From a bacterium UBP17_UBA6191 (GTDB taxonomy: Bacteria; Muiribacteriota; UBA6191), in the NCBI GenBank assembly GCA_002422125.1, contig DITF01000218.1, forward strand, positions 1,325-26,529: a DNA stretch of 25,205 nt. The letters run 5' to 3'. The translations under genes were made by a program, and so were the position numbers. Positions 8,495 to 15,430 of the stretch are shown piece after piece; position 1 is the stretch's first letter, and every line of letters begins with the position of its first letter. The notes under the pieces were generated by a model. It was not told the DNA's origin and did not search any database. It was given only the letters and a program-made list of their open reading frames with translations.

Positions 8495-8514
8495 TTTGGG
8501 CGTAGTATCCCAAA
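8495..8514. repeat. Inverted repeat in leader of the SH3/hydrolase gene
   Basis: TTTGGG (8495-8500) and CCCAAA (8509-8514) form a 6-base hairpin with an 8-base loop in the 73-base gap between the SPL-like gene and the next gene. No T-run follows, so it is not a standard terminator. It may be an operator or a leader hairpin. Confidence 0.4.
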
Positions 8515-8545
8515 ATCCATCAGAAAACCAGGGAAATGGTAACGC

Positions 8546-11053
8546 ATGCTTAAGTTTATTATGACCGTAATTTTTTTGGTCACAGTACCAGCCGAGAACC
8601 CAGATTTTTTTCAGGGACTGGCCGATGACAGTGCTGAATCTACGGTGGCCGCGTCTGGCACTACATCAGTGTCTGTGGCAGATTTACAGCCCATAGCTTA
8701 TAGACAAACCGATGCAGATTTAGATGAGGAAGGTAGCCTTGTTTATCGCTGGGTGCATAAGTCTGTAATCAGGGTTGATCAGGAAAAGGCACGGATCAAT
8801 GCAGGTGTGAATCTACGGACAATTCCTTTAAATGGTACTCAGGAAAGACCGCACAGGGTTTCACAAAGGGCTGATTTTTCTGTTTTGGGCATTGAGGATG
8901 GCTGGTACAAGATTGATGTAACTCCAGTGTATCCAGATCTGCGAATAGCTAAATTTAAAATTGCTACCGTCAATACCGATTCAAGTTCATTGGCTCTTAG
9001 GCCGTCTCTTGGCAGTTCTACTCGCTCAGTAAGGGCCTGGATGCCTAAGGACAGCCGGGTTCAGATTCTGGAAACCCAGGGAAACTGGGCTTTGGTGAAA
9101 TACCAGACCCAGAGTGGTTACGCGAGCCTGCGTTATCTAAAGGAAACTGGAGAAGAAGAAGAGTTTTGGCACAGACATCTGGATACCCAGGCAGGGGCTA
9201 GTTTTGTGGAGTTGGACAGCTTAAGAGAGCAGGTTACTTCTACCGGAGTGACCGTGGCCGCTACCACAATTCTTAGATTTGTGACATTGTTGGATGAGGC
9301 TCTGCCTAAAATGAAGATCTTTGAGTTAAACGCAGCGGTACTGGAGATGGAAAGGCAAATTGGCATCGCCTTAGCCCGTGAGGTTTCCTCAAGTCGTGAC
9401 GAACAGCAGGCTATAGCCGCTATCCGCGAGTTTCGCGCAAAACGCTTTAATGATATCTCTTCAGAACAACAGAAGGCTACAGAGTTGTTTGATGCCGGTA
9501 AGACGGATGAAGCCTTAATTTATGCTCAGATCGGGGCCTATAAAACCCGTTATTCACACCGAGAAAATCTGGCACTTTTGCATCGTATCCTGGTAAAAAA
9601 AGTCAGTGAAGAACAAGACCCTGAGAAAAAAACCAGTTTGAATGAACAGGCTGAGTTTGTACAAAGAGTGATTGGAGCCAGTTCTGAAGTAGCTCCTCCC
9701 GATGTAGATTTTACGGAATCAGGAGCGGAAGGAGCTGTGGATGGTGGATTGCCCCCCCAGAGTGAAATTGATCAACTGTTAGTCGTGGCCAAGGAGCTTA
9801 ACAGCAGAAACCAATATGCTCAGGCCTTGGATTTAGGCTTGAGTTTGTTAGAAAGAACCGAAGGAAAATCGGTTAAGGTTAAGGCCTTCGTAGGCGTTCA
9901 GTTACTGCACATGGCGGCATTGCCTGAGTTTTCTGATGAGGCCGAAGGTTATAGAAGCCGAGCATCGCTTTATCTGGCTGAAGCCAGAGAAGGAGTAACT
10001 GCTAATCTTAGTGAGTATCCTGACAACCGTGAATGGGAATCCAAATTAGGTGAGTTGACGGTTCCTGGAGAAAATACCGAGGAAATTGAACCAACTGAAG
10101 TGGAACAGGCCATTGATGAAGTCATAGATGATGTAGTCGATAAAAATCGCATTCACTATTATACCAATGGAAAAAATCGTTTAGAGGAACTTGATAGGCA
10201 GCATGAGGGAAAATCGGCCAAAATCAAGTTTCATATAGCTGAGCAATGTTTGCACCTTGCCCGGGTCAACCGAGGGCAAGCTCGTGTCTGGTTAACTCGG
10301 GCTTCTGAAGCACTGACTCAGGCTGAGGCTTTAAAGGGTCAGCATTTACAAACATTTACTGAAAATAGCCTATGGGCCGATCGGGCCTTGAATCGTCGGC
10401 GGGAATTGGTTACCGGGGAAGATGGGCAGTTAAGTGCTCCGGCTGCTGAAGTTCAAGATACTGGCTCAGAATCGACTGCTCCAACCCAAGAAGGGGCAAA
10501 TCATCTGGTGATTACCAATTTTGATATGAATGTTTTAACCACATTAGCTATATTGGAGGCTGGTGCCACATGCCTGGAAGAATGGCTTGATGTAGCTCAG
10601 GTGGTTTTTAATCGTATCCACTCCCCACTTTACAATCAGAATACGGTTAGTAAGGTGGCATTTGCTTCGGGACAGTTTGAGCCATTTTTCTCGATTCTGG
10701 GTCGGCAGAACAGCACCCTTCGTTCCAGAATTTTTGCGACTCAGGCAGATGCGGCGGCTTTTGCTTCTCGTAAGCGACGGGGTTTAAGTGTGTCCATGGC
10801 GACCAATCGTATCAACGATATGAAAAATCAGTTGCAGGATGAATCCAAAATGCGAGCGGCCAGAGATTTTGTGGGAGGCCGTTCCTTTTTTCTGGGTGCC
10901 AATATGTCTTTTTCAGAGGCCCGAGGAGATGTGCGCCGCCGCCGAGGTTGCAATCATTACAAAATTGGGATTCGTATGGCAGATGTCAATCGTCATCGTC
11001 GCCACATGCCATCTCTTGTGCAAAAGGCTCCTCTGAAGGTAACATCGCGCTGA
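8546..11053 (+). CDS. Exported SH3-SH3-helical-SleB-like cell wall hydrolase
   Basis: The protein has 835 residues. The N-terminus (residues 1-16) is a short hydrophobic export signal. Two bacterial SH3-type domains follow, at ~82-128 (INAGVNLRTIP ... GWYKIDV) and ~148-200 (LALRPSLGSST ... GNWALVKYQ ... GYASLRYL). Residues ~205-650 are highly charged and helical, with TPR-like pieces such as TDEALIYAQIGAY. The last ~184 residues match the SleB/Hydrolase_2 fold: LAILEAG supplies the expected catalytic Glu (~671), then VAQVVFNRIHSP, NTVSKVAF and ASGQFEPFF. SleB-type enzymes are lytic transglycosylases that cut peptidoglycan glycan strands. The SH3 pair probably binds the wall. The C-terminus is unusually Arg/His-rich. 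The ATG has only a distant AGGGA site (11 bases). The next gene starts one base after this stop, so both are co-translated. Confidence 0.82.
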   Translation: MLKFIMTVIFLVTVPAENPDFFQGLADDSAESTVAASGTTSVSVADLQPIAYRQTDADLDEEGSLVYRWVHKSVIRVDQEKARINAGVNLRTIPLNGTQERPHRVSQRADFSVLGIEDGWYKIDVTPVYPDLRIAKFKIATVNTDSSSLALRPSLGSSTRSVRAWMPKDSRVQILETQGNWALVKYQTQSGYASLRYLKETGEEEEFWHRHLDTQAGASFVELDSLREQVTSTGVTVAATTILRFVTLLDEALPKMKIFELNAAVLEMERQIGIALAREVSSSRDEQQAIAAIREFRAKRFNDISSEQQKATELFDAGKTDEALIYAQIGAYKTRYSHRENLALLHRILVKKVSEEQDPEKKTSLNEQAEFVQRVIGASSEVAPPDVDFTESGAEGAVDGGLPPQSEIDQLLVVAKELNSRNQYAQALDLGLSLLERTEGKSVKVKAFVGVQLLHMAALPEFSDEAEGYRSRASLYLAEAREGVTANLSEYPDNREWESKLGELTVPGENTEEIEPTEVEQAIDEVIDDVVDKNRIHYYTNGKNRLEELDRQHEGKSAKIKFHIAEQCLHLARVNRGQARVWLTRASEALTQAEALKGQHLQTFTENSLWADRALNRRRELVTGEDGQLSAPAAEVQDTGSESTAPTQEGANHLVITNFDMNVLTTLAILEAGATCLEEWLDVAQVVFNRIHSPLYNQNTVSKVAFASGQFEPFFSILGRQNSTLRSRIFATQADAAAFASRKRRGLSVSMATNRINDMKNQLQDESKMRAARDFVGGRSFFLGANMSFSEARGDVRRRRGCNHYKIGIRMADVNRHRRHMPSLVQKAPLKVTSR

Positions 11054-11054
11054 T

Positions 11055-11981
11055 ATGTTAAAAATTATTGGGGCTTTGTTTTTTTGTCTGTCGTATTGCT
11101 CTGCGTTTAAACTTGAAATTGGCGAGGCCAAACACCAGATTGATGATCCGTCTGAGGCTGGATATTATTATTTCCCCCCGCCGATGACCATATCTGATGG
11201 GAAACTGGTGCTTTTAGATATGCCCGATCAGGAGATTCGCTTTTACAATCCATCCGGCCAGGTAGAACGAGTAGTATCGGTAAAAAAGGGTGTTATGGCA
11301 ACTTGGGGTCCTTTTCATGATTTTGTCATGATCAATCCCACGCAGTTTTTTTTGACTTCCTGGACCCAGAAGTCCATGGTGAGGCTAAACGATACCTTGG
11401 CCCACTACAAGTTATTGGCTATGGAAAACGGCAGTCTTGATTATTTTGCCAGTGTGGGGGACAGCATTTTTTCCGAAGGCTTTTTGTTCGTAAATGATTT
11501 GTCTGGGGGCTCGGTGCGGATTTTTTCCAAGCGCGGGAGTTATCTAGGTAGTGTGACTGGCGGAGGGGTTCAATTTTACCCCTTTGCTTTAGATGAAATG
11601 TTAAGTATTGCCGAGCGGGGAGGGCTGTCCGTAATTTATAAAGTTAGGATGGACGGCAGCAAGACTCCTTTTTATGAATACCCAAAAGGCGAGGAAGAGG
11701 AAGCGAATACTTTACGGTTTGTGGGTCTGGATTCACAAAAGAATGTATATGTTGAGAAGCTGTACTCGGCTCAGTTGGGCGAGCGAAAGGCTGATTTATT
11801 TCGTTTTAGCCCTTCTGGAAGCCTAACGGGGAAAGTAACATTTGGACTCACGGAAAAAGAATACTTTGAGTTTGAAAACTATTTTCAGATAATGTCGGAT
11901 GGGGCTGTGCGTATCAGCTATGTTGTCAGTGAGGCCAAACCTGATTTTCTAAAAATTGATCCAGTTCAGTTTCCTCAATAA
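11055..11981 (+). CDS. Exported beta-propeller-like protein of unknown role
   Basis: The protein has 308 residues with a clear signal peptide (1-17, ending CSA, then FKLEIGEA). The mature part has repeated units of the kind ISDGKLVLLDMPDQEIRFYN-PSG and FVNDLSGGSVRIFSKRG, each with a beta-strand, an Asp, and a phrase ending in Gly before the next strand. This fits a six-bladed NHL-like propeller. No catalytic residues stand out; such propellers usually bind proteins or sugars. It begins one base after the stop of the SleB-like hydrolase and has no ribosome site of its own close by, so it is probably translated by reinitiation and may work with that hydrolase in the periplasm. The lipid-kinase-like/DUF389 gene follows after 26 bases. 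Confidence 0.72.
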   Translation: MLKIIGALFFCLSYCSAFKLEIGEAKHQIDDPSEAGYYYFPPPMTISDGKLVLLDMPDQEIRFYNPSGQVERVVSVKKGVMATWGPFHDFVMINPTQFFLTSWTQKSMVRLNDTLAHYKLLAMENGSLDYFASVGDSIFSEGFLFVNDLSGGSVRIFSKRGSYLGSVTGGGVQFYPFALDEMLSIAERGGLSVIYKVRMDGSKTPFYEYPKGEEEEANTLRFVGLDSQKNVYVEKLYSAQLGERKADLFRFSPSGSLTGKVTFGLTEKEYFEFENYFQIMSDGAVRISYVVSEAKPDFLKIDPVQFPQ

Positions 11982-11996
11982 GAAACCAGACAAAGC

Positions 11997-12003
11997 GGGG
12001 AGG
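11997..12003 (+). promoter_or_regulatory. Strong ribosome binding site for the GTG start at 12008
   Basis: GGGGAGG lies 4 bases before GTG. No in-frame ATG is nearby, which supports a GTG start. Confidence 0.75.
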
Positions 12004-12007
12004 CATT

Positions 12008-13888
12008 GTGGGTCAATATTGTATTCTTTATGATGCCAAGCAGGCCTTGGTTGTTGATTCCAAAATAGTACCTCAATTTTCTGAGCATAAGGTTCGTTTA
12101 CTTGAGTTTTCACAAGAATTGACCCTCAATCTTGAGGATGGGGAGATTTTACTTGCTTATTTGGGCGATGCCGAACTCAAGACGATTTTGCCTATAGTAG
12201 AACAATCGGGAATCCCATTGGGATTTCTGCCGCATCCACAGTTTATAAATGGCAGGGTTGCCTATGGCATCTGTTCTAAATTAGAAGATGCCGTGAGCGA
12301 CATTTTGAGTTCTAAAGGTAAAAAGATGCTGGATATGATGACCTGCAATGGGGCCATCGTTTTAAACGCAATAAAAGTTGGAGAACCGTTTACCTTAACA
12401 GCCGGCACGGCCGTAGGTGAGAAATTTTTCCCCAAACTAATCCGGTTTTTTAAGCTGGTGTTTAGTTTGGGTACTGTCTATCCCAAACCCTTTAAATTGA
12501 CCTCTCGTAAGGATAAAGCCGTAGATACAGCCGCCTTGGGTATTATCTTGGTTGAACATGGCAGAAGTTCGGTTTTGACGAGGCGCATTTTGGATGATTC
12601 TGCGGCCAATGACGGCATGATGCATGCCCTGATTCTGGCCCCCCGTTCTATCTTTGAAATGACTCGTTTTTTGTTTGTGTCCATGTTTATGCGCGGATTT
12701 GGCCGGGGCTCATTCTGGCCCGAATATATCGGGCATATCAAAAGTGATGGCATCACTGTCAGTAGTTCGGAAGAATTTGTCTATGCCATGGATGGGGAGT
12801 CGTATACGGGACAATCTATTGAATTTCTGGTAAAACCTCGATGTTTGCCCATTATTCCCGGTCGCTTTTTATCCATTGATGCCCAGACTCCCGATGGTAA
12901 AGAGAGATTTAAAATTAGTTCTCTGCCCACAGGGGAATCAAAAATTGCACTTTTGGCTTCCACATTGCCTTGGATCCATCATGCATCCACTGAGGAATTT
13001 AAAGAATTGTTTACCATACTTCGTGAGAATTCCAGAGCATCCGAGTCCTATTTAATTTTAATGATTTTGGCTACAACCCTGGCGACCATTGGTCTGTTTG
13101 CCAACTCAGCTCCTGTAATAATTGGGGCCATGATACTAGCTCCCCTGATGGCTCCCATCATTTCACTGTCCATGGGTTTATTAAGGCAACATGAACAATT
13201 GGTAATCAGCAGCACTAAAACCATAGCCACCGGTATAATTTTGGCCTTGGGATTTTCGGTGGTTTTTACAATTTTAACCCCGCTTAAAACCATCAATAGT
13301 GAAATCAGTGCAAGATTAAGCCCGACCCTTTTGGATCTAGGTGTGGCCGTGGTTTCAGGAGTTGCGGGGGCTTATGCTCATGCTCGATCGGAAGTGGCTC
13401 GGTCTTTGGCCGGAGTTGCCATTGCCGTTGCGTTAGTGCCGCCTCTGGCGGTGGCCGGAATTGGTATGGGTTGGGCCGATTTTTCCGTGTTTTCGGGGGC
13501 CTCTTTATTGTTTCTGACCAACCTGACGGGAATTGTACTGGCATCTGCTTTGACCTTTTTAGCCCTGGGGTACAGCGCCTTTTCCAGAGCTAGACGAGGG
13601 GTGATGTGGGCTTTAGCCTTGGTGATTCTGGTTTGTATCCCCTTAAGTGTGGGTTTTCAACGGATGGTATGGGAGCATAAAATTGTTCGCTCACTGGATG
13701 GTACAGAAATTTCAGGACTTAGAATTCAGGATATTCATGTTCGTCGTCATAGTCCTTTATATCTTTCCACTAGGCTGTTATCCACGGAACCAATCACTAG
13801 TGCCAAAATCGATCAGGTAAAGGCGCATATTGAAAAGCTTTTGCAACAGCCACTGGAACTGGAGGTTACCATTGCGATTATTCGTTGA
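12008..13888 (+). CDS. Lipid-kinase-like domain fused to DUF389 membrane domain
   Basis: The protein has 626 residues and starts at GTG, 4 bases after GGGGAGG. Residues ~1-285 resemble the diacylglycerol/sphingosine kinase (YegS/DgkB) fold: GFLPHPQ after a GxP strand, DDSAANDGMMHALILAP, and the closing strand YAMDGESYTGQSIEFLVKP. The glycine-rich nucleotide loop (GGDGT in active kinases) is reduced to YLGDAEL at 51-57, so kinase activity is doubtful. Residues ~345-550 are a DUF389 (TIGR00341/COG1808-type) membrane domain with the signatures PVIIGAMILAPLMAPI and ALVPPLAVAG and about six hydrophobic helices. A soluble tail of ~75 residues follows. DUF389 has no established function. It is probably co-transcribed with the two exported proteins upstream. 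Lipid binding or sensing coupled to a membrane channel or transporter is a guess. Confidence 0.82.
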   Translation: MGQYCILYDAKQALVVDSKIVPQFSEHKVRLLEFSQELTLNLEDGEILLAYLGDAELKTILPIVEQSGIPLGFLPHPQFINGRVAYGICSKLEDAVSDILSSKGKKMLDMMTCNGAIVLNAIKVGEPFTLTAGTAVGEKFFPKLIRFFKLVFSLGTVYPKPFKLTSRKDKAVDTAALGIILVEHGRSSVLTRRILDDSAANDGMMHALILAPRSIFEMTRFLFVSMFMRGFGRGSFWPEYIGHIKSDGITVSSSEEFVYAMDGESYTGQSIEFLVKPRCLPIIPGRFLSIDAQTPDGKERFKISSLPTGESKIALLASTLPWIHHASTEEFKELFTILRENSRASESYLILMILATTLATIGLFANSAPVIIGAMILAPLMAPIISLSMGLLRQHEQLVISSTKTIATGIILALGFSVVFTILTPLKTINSEISARLSPTLLDLGVAVVSGVAGAYAHARSEVARSLAGVAIAVALVPPLAVAGIGMGWADFSVFSGASLLFLTNLTGIVLASALTFLALGYSAFSRARRGVMWALALVILVCIPLSVGFQRMVWEHKIVRSLDGTEISGLRIQDIHVRRHSPLYLSTRLLSTEPITSAKIDQVKAHIEKLLQQPLELEVTIAIIR

Positions 13889-13901
13889 CTTTCTGTATAA
13901 T
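13872..13901 (+). promoter_or_regulatory. Sigma-70-type promoter for the ATP-grasp gene
   Basis: TTGCGA (13872-13877) and a perfect TATAAT (13896-13901) are separated by 18 bases. The -35 lies inside the last codons of the DUF389 gene. Transcription would start near 13908 and leave a ~49-base leader, so the ATP-grasp gene can be expressed apart from the upstream cluster. Confidence 0.6.
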
Positions 13902-13956
13902 CCTCTCCCTGTGGTGTTTGTGTTCAGTAATCATCCATCAACACTAAGGGGTTTTC

Positions 13957-15378
13957 ATGGAGAAAGTTAAAATTCGTATTATGGCCTCACAGGACTGGAG
14001 CATGCGTTATGCTATGCAAGAGTTCGTGAAATTTGCAGATCCAGTGATCAAGCACAAGGGAAAAGAATATAAAATAGACCTTGGGCGAATTAAGGCCGAG
14101 CCGATTTTGTGTGGTTCTGACCTCAATGATTTGGCTGATGTGGTGATTGATAGAACCATTCACTGGAATGACTATTACAAATGCTGGGCTCAGACAGCTC
14201 AAAACAATCTTATGCGGATTGCCAACAGCTCTTTGACCTTTTCAAACCTGGATAAACACTCTACCTTTGATTTAATGGCCAGAGCCATGCATCCAAAGGA
14301 TCGTTTCCCAAAAACAGTACTTCTGCCTGAATTTTCTCCTTATACTCAGGATCAGTGGAATGAAGAACTGTGGTCTTATGAGCAGCAGCAGATCATCAAA
14401 AATACAAAATATGGATGGGATCCGGAACGCAGGACTACGGACTGGGATAAGGTCAAAAAATCCGTGGATTCCGTAAGCAAAAGTCTGAAACGCTCGGCTA
14501 TGATTCGCGAGCAGTTTTATCCAACTGGCAATTATATTGCTGAGGCTATGGAAAAATACCTCGACAATCAGTTTCCTGTATTTTTGAAAAAAGCTTTTGG
14601 TGGTGGAGGCTCTGATGTATACAGAGTTAAAAACATGCAGGAGCTTTACGAAAAATACGATGAAACCAACGGTAAGGTATTCCACATTCAGGAAGCCATT
14701 GAAAACTATGATCAGTTTATTCGCTGTATGGGAATTGGTCCAATGATCCACCCCATGATTTTCCAGCCTGATGAGCCTTTGCATGAACATTATTCAGCAG
14801 AGTATTTAACTCTGGAAAAAGAGTTTTATGGTCGTTTGTCGGCCTATGTACGGTTTATCAACAGCTATCATCGTTGGACCTACAACTCCTTTGAATGTCT
14901 GATCAAACATGGCAGCATCCATCCGATTGATTTTGCCAACGCTTGCCCAGATTCTAATTTCACTTCATTACATACACATTTCCCATGGTTGATTGGGGCT
15001 CTCGTTAAATGGATGACCTATATCGGTGTGACCAAAAAACGCATGGGCATCGATTTGGATCAGGAAAAGTATCTGAAGGTATTTAATGATCCTAAGAAGT
15101 CGGCTGAAGAGAAATATGAATTTCATGTTCAAATGAGCAATAAGTACTTTGAGGATGAGAAATTTGAAGAGTATTGTGACCAGAACTTTAAGGATCTGGA
15201 TCAGAAAATTCTGGCCTTTTATGATGAACACTTTGATAAAGTCATTGAGTTTGCTATGGAAGCCTCAGACTTTCCAGATCATGAAAAGGGAATGTTCTTT
15301 GATCACTATAAAAACAGAATGGATACAATCTTTCGCCCTAATGCGGATAAATATCTCAAGACTGTAATTCTGAAGTAA
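13957..15378 (+). CDS. Orphan ATP-grasp family protein
   Basis: The protein has 473 residues; the ATG follows AAGGGG by 5 bases. An ATP-grasp core is visible. FLKKAFGGGGSDVYRV (209-224) gives the ATP-binding Lys and the flexible glycine loop. VFHIQEAIENYDQFIR (241-256) is the hinge strand with the adenine-contacting Glu. FECLI (Glu313) and HPIDFANACPD (Asp325, Asn328) are the metal ligands. This core joins a carboxylate to an amine or thiol through an acyl-phosphate. Residues ~1-200 carry an N-terminal domain I do not recognise, with many Trp and Lys, and ~370-473 is an acidic helical tail. There are no partner genes for a known pathway, such as glutathione, lysine or RimK-type modification, so the substrate is open. 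It has its own promoter and a strong terminator. It appears soluble and cytosolic. Confidence 0.8.
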   Translation: MEKVKIRIMASQDWSMRYAMQEFVKFADPVIKHKGKEYKIDLGRIKAEPILCGSDLNDLADVVIDRTIHWNDYYKCWAQTAQNNLMRIANSSLTFSNLDKHSTFDLMARAMHPKDRFPKTVLLPEFSPYTQDQWNEELWSYEQQQIIKNTKYGWDPERRTTDWDKVKKSVDSVSKSLKRSAMIREQFYPTGNYIAEAMEKYLDNQFPVFLKKAFGGGGSDVYRVKNMQELYEKYDETNGKVFHIQEAIENYDQFIRCMGIGPMIHPMIFQPDEPLHEHYSAEYLTLEKEFYGRLSAYVRFINSYHRWTYNSFECLIKHGSIHPIDFANACPDSNFTSLHTHFPWLIGALVKWMTYIGVTKKRMGIDLDQEKYLKVFNDPKKSAEEKYEFHVQMSNKYFEDEKFEEYCDQNFKDLDQKILAFYDEHFDKVIEFAMEASDFPDHEKGMFFDHYKNRMDTIFRPNADKYLKTVILK

Positions 15379-15391
15379 TTGTTCAGATTTT

Positions 15392-15430
15392 GGCCCTTAC
15401 AGAGCCTTCGGGTTCTGTGAGGGCCCTTTT
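15392..15430 (+). terminator. Rho-independent terminator with UUCG tetraloop
   Basis: A 15-base stem (15392-15406 pairing with 15411-15425, with two G-T wobbles) closes a TTCG loop and is followed by CTTTTATTTA. It ends the plus-strand transcript 13 bases after the ATP-grasp stop. The T-tract overlaps the stop of the convergent rel gene. On the minus strand the hairpin is followed by AAAATCTG, so it is a poor terminator for rel. Confidence 0.92.

Noticed and set aside
8486..8508. Promoter TTGATA...TAGTAT before the SH3/hydrolase gene
   Set aside because: The spacing is only 11 bases.
14272..14790. 172-residue open frame on the minus strand inside the ATP-grasp gene
   Set aside because: It is antisense to a gene with clear catalytic motifs, has no recognised domain and no ribosome site that I could see.
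15392..15430. Bidirectional terminator serving both the ATP-grasp and rel genes
   Set aside because: On the minus strand the stem is followed by AAAATCTG and not by a T-run, so only the plus direction is supported.
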